Shown here piece after piece: positions 33,687 through 45,583 of a stretch of DNA of 64,000 nucleotides (position 1 is its first letter; each line of letters starts with the position of its first letter). The DNA is from Platanthera guangdongensis. Lineage: Eukaryota > Streptophyta > Magnoliopsida > Asparagales > Orchidaceae. Made by a program: the position numbers and the translations under genes. Below the pieces are notes generated by a model. The model did no database searches. It had not been told where the DNA came from and saw only the letters and a program-made list of their open reading frames with translations. The stretch is from the NCBI GenBank assembly GCA_039583875.1, contig CM077163.1, positions 107,517,213 to 107,581,212 on the forward strand. The letters are read 5' to 3'.

Positions 33687-35540
33687 TATAACACCTCCAT
33701 CTGTCACATGAAATATAACAAGGGGTCCGACCGGGGCCCCACACCATATTTCACAAATAGGTGGCGGGGTTACAGGTTAATATCAAAGACTAGTTCACGC
33801 ATCCAAACTCAGAGCATTCTAGCTGAAGCTTTAAAGGTTATTACTGAACTCATCAACCATGAATGTCCACTATATATAAACAATTACATTTATATATATC
33901 ACAGGAATGTATACAAAATACACAAAAATGTTTGGCCTTAAGGCGTTACAGTTATTTTTCACTAGTGTGGATTACAAACATCGGCATGCAGGCCGACAGC
34001 ACATGAAAAGAAGTTAAATTCTTCATTCGGCATTCAAGGGCCAGCATAGCAGCAGCAAGGTCTTCAGCCCGCTATTTCCCTCTCGGCTCTCCAGCACCTG
34101 CACAAGAACATTAGTCCGCAATGGTGGCAAAAAAAGACAACGGTCAGCATTCAGCTGACTAATTTATAACAACCCTACCCCTTTCCCGTGGCAGTGGTAT
34201 TCCTTCCCTGCAGGTAAAGCAATTTCACAGACAGACATATCATAAAACATGCGCTCACGTACAGTTCAATATATCACAAATTTCGATCACAAGGCCTGAT
34301 GCTCCGTGCACTCATGACATATTATCGGTGTACCAGAAAACCAGGGTCCCACCACTATTCATGGGTCCCAAACCAAACAGTAAACATTAAGCATTCATGC
34401 TCCACGGCCCACGGCCCTAGACTTTAGTCTTGATGGCATACATCCCAAGACTCTCATTATGCGATCCTAACGAATCACAAAAACTTAGGCACTCAAGTTA
34501 GACAACCATAACGTGGATACAGTTCAGCCTTTGCCCATTGCTCAAATAACTAGTTCAATGTCTAGACTGATGCGGGTCAGCTTCCCCTTGTTCGTTCGGC
34601 TAACTGGCCTTTAAGAGCTCTTAGCTCACAATAGCCATACTGTCCTCTAAGGACTGGCTTCACAATGAAAAAGGGAGTCAATGCCAGCATTCATCACGAT
34701 CGCTTGGCGTGGCCAACAGAAGCTTTCTTTCTGCGCCCAAACTCAACACAAACCCTGCAGCATCCTGCAGTGCCAGAAACACTGGTCTTTCCATAGCATA
34801 CAACATATGAATTTCAAGGGTATTTTCCTGGAACTCCGCTCATGTACTTCCTGTTATGCCACTTCACAGGCACAACCCACTGACTCCATAAAATACTCTT
34901 TTATACACGGAGTATTCTCTGGTTCGCAAAATAAAGCATTACCAATCTAGACCTACCTGTCCAGATGAGCTTCACATAGCATACCCATTCCGTACTACAC
35001 ATTTTCGGATCTATATGTAAGACTTATGGGGATTACAGGAGTCAACTCAAAGGAAATTCCTCGACTCTCCACCTTTTGGTGGGGGATTCTGTGCGTATGC
35101 CAAAATAAGGACTTCATATTTCCAAGAAGGAAGATCGTTACCCTTGAAGTTCTCTTCGGAGACATGGCAAAGCTTTTCTACACGGATGGAAATGAGCGCC
35201 TCACTTTCCCCTTCGCGAATCTAGCTTTGTATCTCGATTCCAGCTACAAGATCTTCTCCGACAACTTCAGCAATATCCACCCAAACACTAGATCCAACCG
35301 TGAGTTCTCTACTCCAGAACTAGGATGCAATGAAGAGAGAGAGAGAGAGGGAGAAGGAAATAATGCTTTCCTCATTCCAATCACTCTGCATATGTGGCCT
35401 CGGGTTTCAACCCAGCCACACGATCTTTTCTCATTTTAAAGCAACAATCATCATTTGAGTTGAAAAGTCAACCCACCGCTTTGATCAGGCAGTCGGGGCC
35501 ACTATACCTTTCGAAATGAATTTATCAAAAGAATACCTAA
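33687..35540 (-). repeat. Tekay-B 5' LTR (far end uncertain)
   Basis: The plus strand begins TATAACACCTCC and matches 14098 onward across most of the LTR (CACATGAAATATAA, GGGGCCCCACAC, GGTTAATATCAAA). Similarity to Tekay-A fades after about 35420. No GTTACA end is visible, so the right edge could be near 35540 or may include the palindrome array up to about 35740. Confidence 0.65.
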
Positions 35541-35745
35541 CAGCACTACGTTCGTCAAAACCGCATTCGTCGAACGCTGTTCGATGTTTGTCGAATGTCG
35601 GTTCGACTTCGTCGAACGAACACAATCATTAGAACAGCGACCCGTTCGTCGAACCCCGGTTCAACGTTCCTCGAATCCCGCTCGACGTTCGTCGAACCCC
35701 GCTCGATGTTCGTCGAACCCCGCTCGATGTTCGTCTGATGGCGAC
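35540..35745. repeat. 21-bp array of TTCGTCGAAC palindromes
   Basis: Repeated GTTCG-T-CGAAC units; the clearest three begin GCTCGA(C/T)G at 35680, 35701 and 35722, period 21. Older, degraded units lie at 35550-35670. Reading frames on both strands (35584-35799, 35555-35962) are products of the repeat. Confidence 0.8.
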
Positions 35746-35959
35746 GTTGTCCCGCCACTTGCTCGTGATGATCATGAACCATTAGATTGGTGGCAATGAT
35801 GTCCTGCCATTTGTTCACGATGACGTTGTAGATGGTACTAATGTGTCCTTTGGCAAGATCCATGGCGATGCCGGGTCCATGCATTATGTTGATCACCGCT
35901 GCAACCGTACGTTTGAAGACTCGGATGGACGATGTCGCAACAATAATTTTGATGCACGT

Positions 35960-36085
35960 CATCGTCGCTACAACGCCATCGCCGCGATTATTATTTTACA
36001 ATAATGCCATCACCGCGATAATAATTTCGCTACGACACCATCGCCGCTACAACGCCATCGCCGCTACAACGCCATGGCCGCCACA
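35960..36085. repeat. Short repeats of GCTACAACGCCATCGCC
   Basis: The unit occurs at about 35966, 36038 (altered), 36048 and 36065; the last two are tandem with period 17. Flanked by AT-rich ATTATTATTTTACAATAATG. It could be a decayed low-complexity coding tail, but stops interrupt it. Confidence 0.6.
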
Positions 36086-36099
36086 ATTATCTAATAATT

Positions 36100-36457
36100 A
36101 TAATATTTTGTTATATTTATTTATTTCCTTATTGCCTTGTTTTAATTTAGGATTATATTTATTTATTTCCTTTTTCTCTTTTATATGATATGGGCTGAAT
36201 ATAGCCATCATATGTTTATTTATTTTGAATGGAGGAGATATAGTGGTGTAGCCTATATATAGGTCATGTTATGAAGAGTTTATGACTACATTGATGAATG
36301 AAAAATTGAAACCTAAAATTTCAAATTGAAATCCCCCTCCTCTCTTACTTCCCTCTTTGGCCGCCGGGATCTTCCCCCTTCCCTTGTGGTTCGGCCACCT
36401 TCTCCCCCCCCCCCCACTTCCTTCCTCTATTCTCCACCTTAACTCTCCCTCTCATCT
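36100..36457 (+). repeat. Old CRM-like LTR, segment 1 (promoter part)
   Basis: TATA box CTATATATAG (36253-36262) followed by GTCATGTTATGAAGAG and a CT-rich leader, resembling the TATA-to-leader part of the CRM LTR (TATATAAGGAGGCTTTGTTATGAGA in the minus sense at 48366). Interrupted at 36457 by Athila-3; continues at 47454, then 54814, then 62379, ending in a PBS at 62608. The U3 start was not found. Confidence 0.5.
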
Positions 36458-38196
36458 TGGTGGGCTAAAACCCGAACATGCAGTGTACCTGTCGAATTGT
36501 AGTATCAAGGTCGTATTTAAACACGGGGTTGTCAAATACTGCTACTCACGCTTGAACTATTATCCTACTGAAAGAAAGTGGGTTTTGAGAGAATTGTTTT
36601 CGGAGAAAAACTAAAGATAATTTTTAGACAAAAACGTATAATAAAAAGTTAGCATTCGATCGAAGATTCACCATGAAACGAGACGAGGGAGATAAAAAGT
36701 ATAGTTTTAAGCTTACAAATCAAACTCGACGATGACGGATCCGAAAATAAGAAAAAATCTCGCTAGAGCATTAAGTATCCTAACTTATAGATGCTTTGAT
36801 CGAAATCTCTTTACAAATCAAAGGGGCCTAAAGTCGCATTATCGAGATGACCCGCACTATTGGATTTGACTCCAATCCGGAAGATTTACGTCATCCTATC
36901 TCTAGGGTTGCGTTCAACTCATTCCTTCTTTGAGTGATCATTCACATTCACGAGCCTCTCGGCTACTCAAATATGAGATCCAAAACCTACTACCGTATAC
37001 CAGAAATACGGAGTCGACAAAATAAAAATCAAAGAAGGATCGAGTAAAATTAAGCAAAAATAAAACTATGAAATAAAAGAAACCCTCATCTCATTTTATG
37101 GATCGTCACGATCGAAGGCTAAGAGAAATTAGCTACTCATAATTGAAAGGGAAGACAAAACAACATAAGAGAGGAACATTTTCATTACTTACAAAAAAGA
37201 AGAGTACACAAAATATTAAAAAGACAAGACTATATTATGAAGAAAACTTGCAATAATGAAAAATCTAATACAATAATGAAACTAACAATAACAACTCACA
37301 AGCACTCTCCACTCTTCAACTCAACACACAAATTTAACTTAAAACTTCACTTCCCAAAATTCACTTCTTGGCTTAAGGGATGCGGTGGCTTTTATAGGAG
37401 ATGGAGAAGCTTCTAGATGATAGGAAATGAAGGGGACATGAAGGGTGGCCGGCCATAGGCTTTGGAGAAGGTTCATGCATGAATTAAATGAAGGGAGAGA
37501 GAGGGTAGGCTAAATGCAATGAATGGTGTTTAAGGGAATGAATTAGAAAATATAAAACAGAGAAGGGGAATGAATAAGAAATAAAGTGGGGAGAAAATAA
37601 TAAAGGGGAGAAACAGAGCATGAGGTGGCCGGATTTTGCATGAGGGGCTGCTTCAAGGGCTTTGCGGGCTCGGGTTGACTTGTGGGCTGCTCCATGAAGG
37701 CATGATTATGAGGGCTGCATACATGTTGGACTTGAGCTCGGGTAGGGGCTGCACCAACACATCAAGGGCTTCATTTGTCAAGAGGACTTAAACCTACAAA
37801 TAATAAGACAAAACAAACATTAGACAAATAATATTATTCATTAACATTGAACACAATTTTTATAACAAATAAAACTAAACATCACATAATATAATATATA
37901 TATTAATAAGACTAAACATAATAATAATAAGTCATTAAATAAGACAATTAACAAAACATAAAAATAAACAACAAACATATTAAACATTTAAACTAAACTA
38001 AAAATAACATAACACAACATAACAAAAGATAATAAGAACAAAACACATAATAAAGTTAGAAATTATAATGTCATAACATGAAAGACATTAAATGAGAAAT
38101 AAAACAAAATAGACATAAAATAAACAAAATTATAACTAAACTTAGGAATTTAGGCTTATAAACTATACCAAAAATGATGACTAAAAGTAGTCATCA
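36458..38196 (-). repeat. Athila-3 3' LTR
   Basis: 1.74 kb. Highly similar to 45584-47453 but 131 bases shorter because it lacks the tandem duplication at 45596-45855. The end GTAGTCATCA abuts the PPT. Confidence 0.9.
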
Positions 38197-38236
38197 AATT
38201 CCCCCATGCTAGAGCTTTTGCTTTCCCTCAAGCAAA
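38197..38236 (-). other. Athila-3 PPT and hairpin
   Basis: Minus sense: CTAGCATGGGGGAATT before the LTR, preceded by TTTGCTT-GAGGGA-AAGCAAA (38217-38236). Confidence 0.85.
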
Positions 38237-40018
38237 TAAAAATTAAAGAACTAGGGAAAGAAAACAAAGAAGATTTAGGTTGCATAATTAAGAAACACAA
38301 AACATGAAAAATTAAACTATCCTAATTCCTATGTTAACAACTAGTGGGGTGAGAAGTGCACAATAGAAAACTTGAAAGTGGAGACCTAAAAATATCATTA
38401 GAACTGAAAGAAAATTTATACATTTCTAAATCTTAAACAAGGCATCCAAAATTAATGAAAATAAGAGAAACAATAGTAGAAATTCTAAATAATGACGCAT
38501 TAATAAGACAAGGGTCTGCCTAGGTTGCTAGATAACAATTATCCCTAAGACACCTCAAGATAACCTCCAAAGAAATCCATCAATGATGGTGGCCATAGGC
38601 TTGTCCGTTCATACTTTCTCCACTACGCGAATTTATGTTATAAAGATTAATAGGACTTCTAATAGCCATAAAAAATTGGCTTAGGTAAATGATTAGGAAT
38701 TGAAAACAAGGATAAACATGATGATGGTTAAATCACACTAAATAAAGGGTGAGCTTTAAATACAAAAATAAGACATAATAAGTACTTCAATTCAAGCTAA
38801 AACAAACATAAGGCCACGTATTTTTTTTCTTTTTTTTTTCATAATATTGACCAAAAATAAACTACTTTTTTTTCATTTCATTTTGATAATACTTTTGATA
38901 ATAACTCTTTTTTTAACTTTAAGGAAAGCTCGAAATATAAGCTATAAATTTTTCTTTTCATTTCAAAGATATGACCCTTCACAAAATTAATATTTAAGCT
39001 AAAGTTTAGTGTGAAAATAGGAAAGGGATTTTGGCTTTGGTGAAATAATGAAATGAAAGGTGGAGCTAAAAACAAAGAAACATGGAAAAATGCCCAAAAT
39101 TATTTTGCAATGGTAAATTTGTTGGTGGGCAAGAAAAGCTTAAACTAGTCAAAGGGTGGCCTAAATCATTTCTAAAGTACGTAACAAACGGCACAAATGT
39201 TTCGAGAGTAGCTAGGAACAAGTTCTAGACACCAAGAAAGTATTACCCCACAAATGAAAAAGAGATAACATTACCTAGCAACCTTTCGTAAGCAACTAAC
39301 CGAATAAAAAGACATAACTACAAATTGCTAACTTATAACTTAAAAAAAACGGATACCTATATTTAAGAACAAGAAACTAGTAAAACTAAGCTATGTTGAA
39401 CTGATAAATTTAGAAAACTGTTTTAAAGAAATCTAAATAGAACTAAGGAACCGCACGGGCCTACACATCACTAGAAGAAACATAAAAATAAAGATAGAAA
39501 ATAATATTAGATTTTGTTTTTCAAATAGATTTTAGCAATTTTTTTTTTGGATTTTTGATTTTATAGATTTTTTTATTTTTTTTATTTTTGATAAGGCTAA
39601 AATAAAAGCAATACTAAAGAAGCTTAACAAAACTATACTAATTTTTTAGATTTTGATTTTAAGAAAGCAAAAGATTTTTTTGGATTTTTGAAAGAAAAAG
39701 GAAAAAAGAACAGGACTTCCCCGGGTTTGTGGGATGAATGCGGATGTCGCTCCCCCATGCTTGCTTTCTAGTGCACTTGATCGTCAGCAGTTTGACTTGA
39801 TCCATCTTTATATCAGCAACGTAGGAGCGGCAGTCACGAACTTGCTTGGTTGGCCTCCGGAAGGAAGAGCAAAATAAAAGCAGAAAAATAGAGTATGTGG
39901 GCAGGTGCCCATGATTGTTCTTTATTACAACAATTTAAAGTCCGAATAAAATTAAAAGTTTCATAATATAATAATAATAAGTCCAAAAAATAAAAAAGTT
40001 CCACAACAAGATAAATAT
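38237..40018 (-). other. Athila-3 3' noncoding interior
   Basis: About 1.8 kb without coding signal between integrase and PPT; the frame at 39075-38878 has no domain. It contains blocks shared with the TR-GAG element (38563-38630 with 56880-56940; 39200-39245 with 57564-57606) and a second PPT-like site (minus AAGCATGGGGGAGC, 39750-39763). Confidence 0.8.
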
Positions 40019-41523
40019 TTAAGAGTCCAAGACAAGATCCTCCGTTGTAGGAGACACAAAATCATTTGAAAAATAAAGTTTAAGTCTATGCCCATTCACA
40101 TTAAAATCACCCTTATCGGGGTGCGAAGGCAACACAGTTCCATAAGAATAAACGTCCTTGACCATAAACGGTCCACACCATCTAGATTTAAGTTTGCCAG
40201 GAAAAAGACGTAGGCGAGAATTGAAAAGAAGAACGTGATCGCCAGGTTTAAACATTTTAGGATGGCCCAAGTTCTAATCGTGATAAAGTTTTGTGCGTTC
40301 TTTATAAATTTTATTATTTTCATAAGCGTATGCTCGCCACTCATCAAGCTCATTTAGTTGGGTTTTTCTATGCTCGCCGACCAAGTGTGGATCGAAATTA
40401 AAAAACTTTAACGCCCAAAACACACGGTGCTCTACTTCTACCGGAGATGACACGATTTTCCGTAGACTAGTCGGAAAGGAATACAACCAATAATGGTCTT
40501 GTACGCTGCCCGATAGGCCCAAAGAGCATCGTCTAACTTTAAAGACCAATCCTTACCAGAGGTAGAAATGGTTTTTTCGAAAATTCTTTTAAGCTCTCGA
40601 TTGACTACCTCGACCTGACCGTTAGTTTGGAGGTGATAAGCAGTTGATAGTTTATGTGTAATGTCATATTTAGTTAAACCTTTAGCGAGTTGAGCGTTGC
40701 AAAAATGACTTCCCCTATCACTAACGATCGCTCGAGGAAAACCAAAACGAGAAAATAATTTTTTAAGAAAGGCAACTACGATGCGAGCATAATTTCTTGG
40801 TAAAGCTTGGGCCTCCGCCAACCTGGAAACATAATCTACTGCGACTAGAATATATTTATTTCCAAAACTTGAGGGAAACGGGACTATAAAGTCAATGCCC
40901 CATAAATCAAAAACTTCGCATTCCAGAAAATAATTTTGTTCCATTTCATTTTTATTAGATAAGTTTCCAGTCCGTTGGCACCGATCACGCCAGCTCACAA
41001 AGAGTTGCGCATCTTTAAATATGCTTGGCCAGTACAAGCCAGCACTAAGCACTTTATGGGCGGTGCGGTTTGCTTGAAAATGCCTGCCAGTCGGACCTTC
41101 ATGAACATGCTTTAAAATTTGTTGACCTTCTTCCCGGGAAACACATCTTCTAACCACCTGATCTGCACAAATGCGAAATAGAAAGGGGTCCTCCCAAAAA
41201 TAATACTTCAACTCTGAAAAGAATTTCTTCTTTTGGTGAGAAGAGTATTCTTTTGGAAGGGCCCGGATCACAAGATAATTGCCCAGATCGGCAAACCACG
41301 GTGTATAAGAAGAAATGTTTAAAATTCGTTCATCCGGAAAAGAGTCATTAATAAAATTTACATTTAAAATATCAAGTTTGGGATTTTCAAGACGAGATAG
41401 ATGATCAGCCGCTATGTTTTCCGCTCCTTTCTTATCCCGAATCTCCAAGTCAAATTCTTGAAGTAAGAGGATCCAACGAATAAGACGCGGCTTGGTATCC
41501 GGTTTAGAAAGGAGGTACTTCAA
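40019..41523 (-). pseudogene. Athila-3 integrase (with end of RNase H)
   Basis: Frame 41523-40438 (361 codons): end of RNase H ([12 protein letters not shown]), zinc region ([20 protein letters not shown], a displaced WRDRCQRTG with one Cys), core [12 protein letters not shown] (Asp), [11 protein letters not shown] (Asp), [13 protein letters not shown] (Glu). All three catalytic acids are present. Frame changes at about 40500 and 40272; the C-terminus (MFKPGDHVLLFNSRLRLFPG, GPFMVKDVY) ends at 40019. Confidence 0.85.
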
Positions 41524-41990
41524 AGCGGAATGATCCGTAAAAACAATAACTTTAGCAAGAGTAAATACGGTCGGAATTTATCAAAAGCAAAAATAACAGC
41601 TAAAAGTTCTTTCTTCGTCGTGGTGTAATTTTCTTGAGCAGAAGTTAGAGTTTTACTAGCATAGAAAATTAGATGAAAGTTCTTAGCAATTCGTTGTCCT
41701 AGAACCGCACCTACCACATGACTACTCGTATCACACATTATTTCGAATGGTAAATCCCAAACTGTGGCGATCATAATAGGAGCATTTATAAGTTTGGATT
41801 TAATTAATTCAAACGCAACGAGACAAGATTCATCAAAAACGAAAGGAGTTTCTTTTTCGAGCAGGTGGGTGAGAGCCTTAGTAATTTTTGAAAAAGTCTT
41901 TAATGAATCGTCGATAAAAACCCGCGTGCCCTAAAAAACTTCTAATCGCTTTAATATTTGTAGGCGGCGGTAACTTTTCAATTACTTCAA
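41520..41990 (-). pseudogene. Athila-3 RNase H
   Basis: Open 41774-41520: FEIMCDTSSHVVGAVLGQ, FYASKTLTSAQENYTTTKKE then [16 protein letters not shown]. Asp and Glu of the active site are visible. A frameshift near 41525 separates it from the integrase frame; upstream 41775-41990 is the connection domain in broken frames. Confidence 0.8.
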
Positions 41991-42655
41991 TTTTTGTCTT
42001 GTCCACTTCAATTCCCTTAGCGAAATCTTATGGCCAAGGACTAAGCCTTCACGCACCATAAAGTCGCACTTCTCCCAATTTAAAACTAATTTGGTTTCTT
42101 CGCAGCGTTGTAAAACGTTTTCTAAATTTTCCAAACATAAGTCAAAGGAGTCGCCAAAAACAGAAAAATCGTCCATAAATAATTCCATAATTTTTCTACA
42201 TATTTATCAAAAATAGCAAGCATACACCGCTGAAAGGTAGCGGTTGCGTTGCATAACCCGAAAGGCATTCTACGATAAGCAAAAGTTCCGAAGGGGCAAG
42301 TGAATGTTGTCTTCTCTTGGTCCTCGGGTGCGATAGGGATTTGAAAATACCCCGAGATACCATCGAGGAAGCAATAAAAACTGTGCCCGGATAAACGTTC
42401 TAAAATTTGATCGATAAAGGGGAGGGGGAAGTGATCTTTTTGATTGGCATCGTTTAGATTACGGTAATCGATGCACATCCTCCATCTCGTTATCATCCTA
42501 GTTGGAATTAAGTCGTTATTTTCGTTCGTTACTACCGTGATCCCTCTCTTTTTTGGAACAACCTGAACCGGACTTACCCACTGACTATCGGAAATCAGAT
42601 AAATTCTCCCCGCATCTAATAACTTAAGCACCTCTTCCTTCACAACCTCTTTCAT
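41982..42655 (-). pseudogene. Athila-3 reverse transcriptase
   Basis: Frame 42655-42122: EEVLKLLDAGRIYLISDSQW, MCIDYRNLNDAN, HFPLPFIDQILERL, MPFGLCNATATFQRCM. The next frame, 42188-41982, contains the catalytic block ELFMDDFSVFGD and NWEKCDFMVREGLVLGHKIS. The two overlap by 67 bases, so one frameshift lies just before the active site. Between 42655 and 42971 the RT linker (NPKGVVQPQRRLNPN) is readable through stops. Confidence 0.85.
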
Positions 42656-42970
42656 ATTCGGATTAAGACGACGTTGTGGTTGAACTACACCCTTAGGATT
42701 ATTTTCAAAAAATATTTTATGAGTACAAAAAGAAGGGCTTATGCCAGAAATGTCGGAAATTTGCCACGCTATAGCTCAGAGATGCTTTTGTAGTACTTCG
42801 ATCAACTGATCGTTTTCGGATTGAGAAAGATAGGCCGAGATTATAATGGGCAATTTAGAATTTTTTTCAAGAAAGGCATATTTTAGATGATCAGGGAGTG
42901 GTTTTAAATCAAGATTAGGCGGTTCATCATAAGAGTTTTTCAAATTATTTTATTTTTCAAAAAAAGATTT

Positions 42971-43993
42971 TCATACTTTTTCTACAAAAGACAGAATCAT
43001 TTTCAAAATTTGCTTGTAATGACATAACCGTGTTTTCAAAATCATATGAAGAAATTTCAGAAAAAAAGAGGAAAATACATTTGAAGAGATGTTAGAAAGA
43101 GAAAGTGAAGAATCTTCATTTAAAACATCAAGAAAGAAACATGAATCATCATTTTTTAAAGAGTTTTTCATTAATTGATTAATAGAAAATGTGACCTCAT
43201 CATCTCCCACATGCAAAAACAACTTTCTGTTACTAACATCGATGACCGCTCGAGAGGTGGCTAGGAAGGGTCGACCATGGATAAGAGGGACCTCGACGTC
43301 CTCTTGAATATCGAGAATGACAAAATCCACCGGGTAGATGAATTTATCGACCTTTACTAGCACGTCCTCAATGATACCTAAAGGATACTTAATTAACCTA
43401 TCAGCTAACTGGATACTCATTCTTGTAGGGCTAAGAGTGCCCAATCCTAGCTTTTTGAATAAAGAAAAGGGCATCAAATTGATGCTCGCTCCTAGATCCG
43501 CTAACGCATGTTTAACAAACAGATCACCAAAAATGCATGGAATGGAAAAATTACCCGGATCGTTTATATTTTTAGGAAGATTAGAGTTTTTAACGACCGC
43601 CGAGCATTCTTCATCTAAGGTTACATGCGATAAATTTTCCATTTTCGTCTTGTTCGTTAATAAATCCTTAAAGTATTTTGCATACTTAGGCATTTGACTA
43701 ATCGCTTCATGAAATGGCAAATTAATATGAATTTGTTTGAACATTTCAAGGAAGCATTGGTACTGATTGTATAGTTTTTCTTTCCTAAGTCGAGCCGGAT
43801 AAGGAGGTGGCGAAAATTCCTTTATAATAACTGGAGCATCATTTTGAACGTCATCATTTTCTTTTCCAAAATCATAAAAAATAGAAATATCTTTTTCTTT
43901 ATCTAAAGTAGATTTTTCATTTCCAAAAGTTGATTTATCATTTTCTGTGGGGATAATTGTTTCCACAACAGGAGGTACAATCACCTTTGGCAC
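42971..43993 (-). pseudogene. Athila-3 protease with gag linker
   Basis: 340 open codons. The first third is linker (EFSPPPYPARLRKEKLYNQY, FKQIHINLPFHEAISQMPKY). Protease follows: FVKHALADLGASINLMPFSL, SIQLADRLIKYPLGIIEDVL, DVEVPLIHGRPFLATSRAVI. It has the Athila DLG in place of DTG. A stop at 42971 and the changed frame after it break the link to RT. Confidence 0.85.
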
Positions 43994-45412
43994 TTCCCTG
44001 GTGGTGGGCTCGTTAATAACCTTACCGCTCCGAAGGGAAATCGCATTTGCATGCTCCCTTGGGTTAGGTTCAGTGTTCGAGGGAAGAGTTCCAGGTGGTC
44101 TCTCGGAAAAGCCTTGGCAAGATGCCCGACCTGGTTTTCTATACTTTTCATCGACACTGTTAAGTTTCTAATAGTAGCATCGTTCGAGCTTATATATCTA
44201 GATAAAATTCCTTCCAAAGAGAGGGTTTTTTTGAAGATTTTGGTTTTGTTGTGGTGGTGGTGTTGGTGTAAAATCGTGTGGTGGGCGTGCAACATTAGCA
44301 GGGTTACTCCAAGAAAAATAAGGATGGTTACGCCATCCAGGATTATAAGAGTTCGAAGAAGAATTAAAACCAGGAGGTGCAAAAAAATTAGAAAAAGCAG
44401 AAAAATTATTGGCAGAATTATTTTGAGTAGGCCTGTGTATATTCCCCAGATAATCCACCTACTCAGCAGCAGCAAAAATATTCACATTTTCAAGTACCTT
44501 AGCAGCGGAGGCAGCAGCCATCTCCCAATACTTCTTGTTCAGCATCTCCACTTGCAACGCCAGTTGCGACACCAAATCCACTTCATAGATACCTGCAGGT
44601 TTATATAGGCGAGTCCTGGATGAATTATACTGATAAGTGTTCGATAAGCTCAAGAGAGGCTTCCGGAGTTTTGCGGTCCAAAGAACCAGCGGAAGCGGCA
44701 TCTATCATTTGCTTAGCTTCTTGATTTAGCCCATTATAAAATGTCTGGACCTGTAAACGTACAGGCAGAGCATGATGGGGGCAGTGTCTAAAAAGTTCCT
44801 TAAACCTCTCCCAAGTGTCATAGAGGGTCTCAGAACAATTTGATAGTACGAAGTTATATCATTTCTTAGCTTAACAGTTTTGGCGGGGGGAAATAACGAG
44901 AGAGAAACTTTTCAGTTAAATTGTTCCAGGTAGTGATTGATCCTCTTGGAAGAGAACTCAACCACTGTTTGGCTTTAGTTCTTAAGGAGAAGGGGAAGAG
45001 TCTTAGCCTTATAGCATTGTCTGAGACACCATTTATTTTGAAGGTGTCACAGTTTTCAAGAAAATTGGCAATATGCAAGTTCGGATCTTCATCTTGTAAT
45101 CGTCGAACTGTACATATTGTTGCAACATTTGTATGATGCTAGGCTTAAGCTCAAAGTTATTGTTCGCAATTGCAGGTCGAAAAATACTTGTTTCAGTCCC
45201 CTCCAGGTTGGGTCGAGCATAATCGGACATGGTCGTTTGCTGAGCCATTCCTGGTTTGGGATCTCCCATTTCAGAATTAAAATTACAATCACCGTCGGAA
45301 TCCTCAACCGCTGTTTGAGAAGTACAACCTCTGAATCACAAGTTTCTCCGAAAGGATCGTTTGATTTCTGTGTCCAAGTGTACAAGTAGCGACGGATTCG
45401 TGCGGGTCATGC
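43994..45412 (-). pseudogene. gag: Athila-3 gag
   Basis: Start inferred at the ATG ending 45412 (MTRTNPSLLVHLDTEIKR), parallel to Athila-2. Pieces: 45269-45033 (DYARPNLEGTETSIFRPAIA), 45078-44866 (MHIANFLENCDTF, LRLFPFSLRTKAKQWLSSLP, TEKFLSRYFPPPK), 44701-44459 (coiled-coil-like, SQLALQVEMLNKKY), 44458-44198 (FNSSSNSYNPGWRNHPYFSW). At least four frame breaks. Confidence 0.8.
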
Positions 45413-45557
45413 ACTAAGAAAATTAGAAGGAGAATGGAGGAAAGAAAAAAGAAGAAGGGAAATAAAAACTTGAAGAAGAAAATAGAGGAAGGTAAAATTT
45501 TTTTAATTTTTTTGCAGAAATAATAGCAAAAGCGTTTTCCTAATATTGACGAAAAAG

Positions 45558-45577
45558 CGCCCCCGGCAACGGCGCCA
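45558..45577 (-). other. Athila-3 primer-binding site
   Basis: Reverse complement TGGCGCCGTTGCCGGGGGCG, Asp-tRNA type, seven bases from the LTR start. Confidence 0.85.
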
Positions 45578-45583
45578 AAAACT

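Larger units (their letters stand above)
31999..35540 (-). mobile_element. Tekay-B: 5' part of a Tekay-like element
   Basis: Minus strand: 5' LTR (33687 to about 35540), PBS, gag and the start of protease. The protease is cut at 31999 by Athila-2. Its pol half is not present to the left of Athila-2; only an LTR scrap in the opposite orientation and the gap are there. Protease and gag wording duplicates that of Tekay-A (25810-26654), so the two are different copies of one family. Confidence 0.7.

Noticed and set aside
38237..40018. Envelope-like gene expected in some Athila elements
   Set aside because: No frame longer than about 65 codons between integrase and PPT, and no signal or membrane-span pattern.
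43338..43697. 119-codon plus-strand frame (and 27921-28148)
   Set aside because: Exact antisense shadow of the Athila protease, which explains why both Athila copies have it.
44051..44608. 185-codon plus-strand frame
   Set aside because: Antisense to Athila-3 gag; very basic, low-complexity, no start context.
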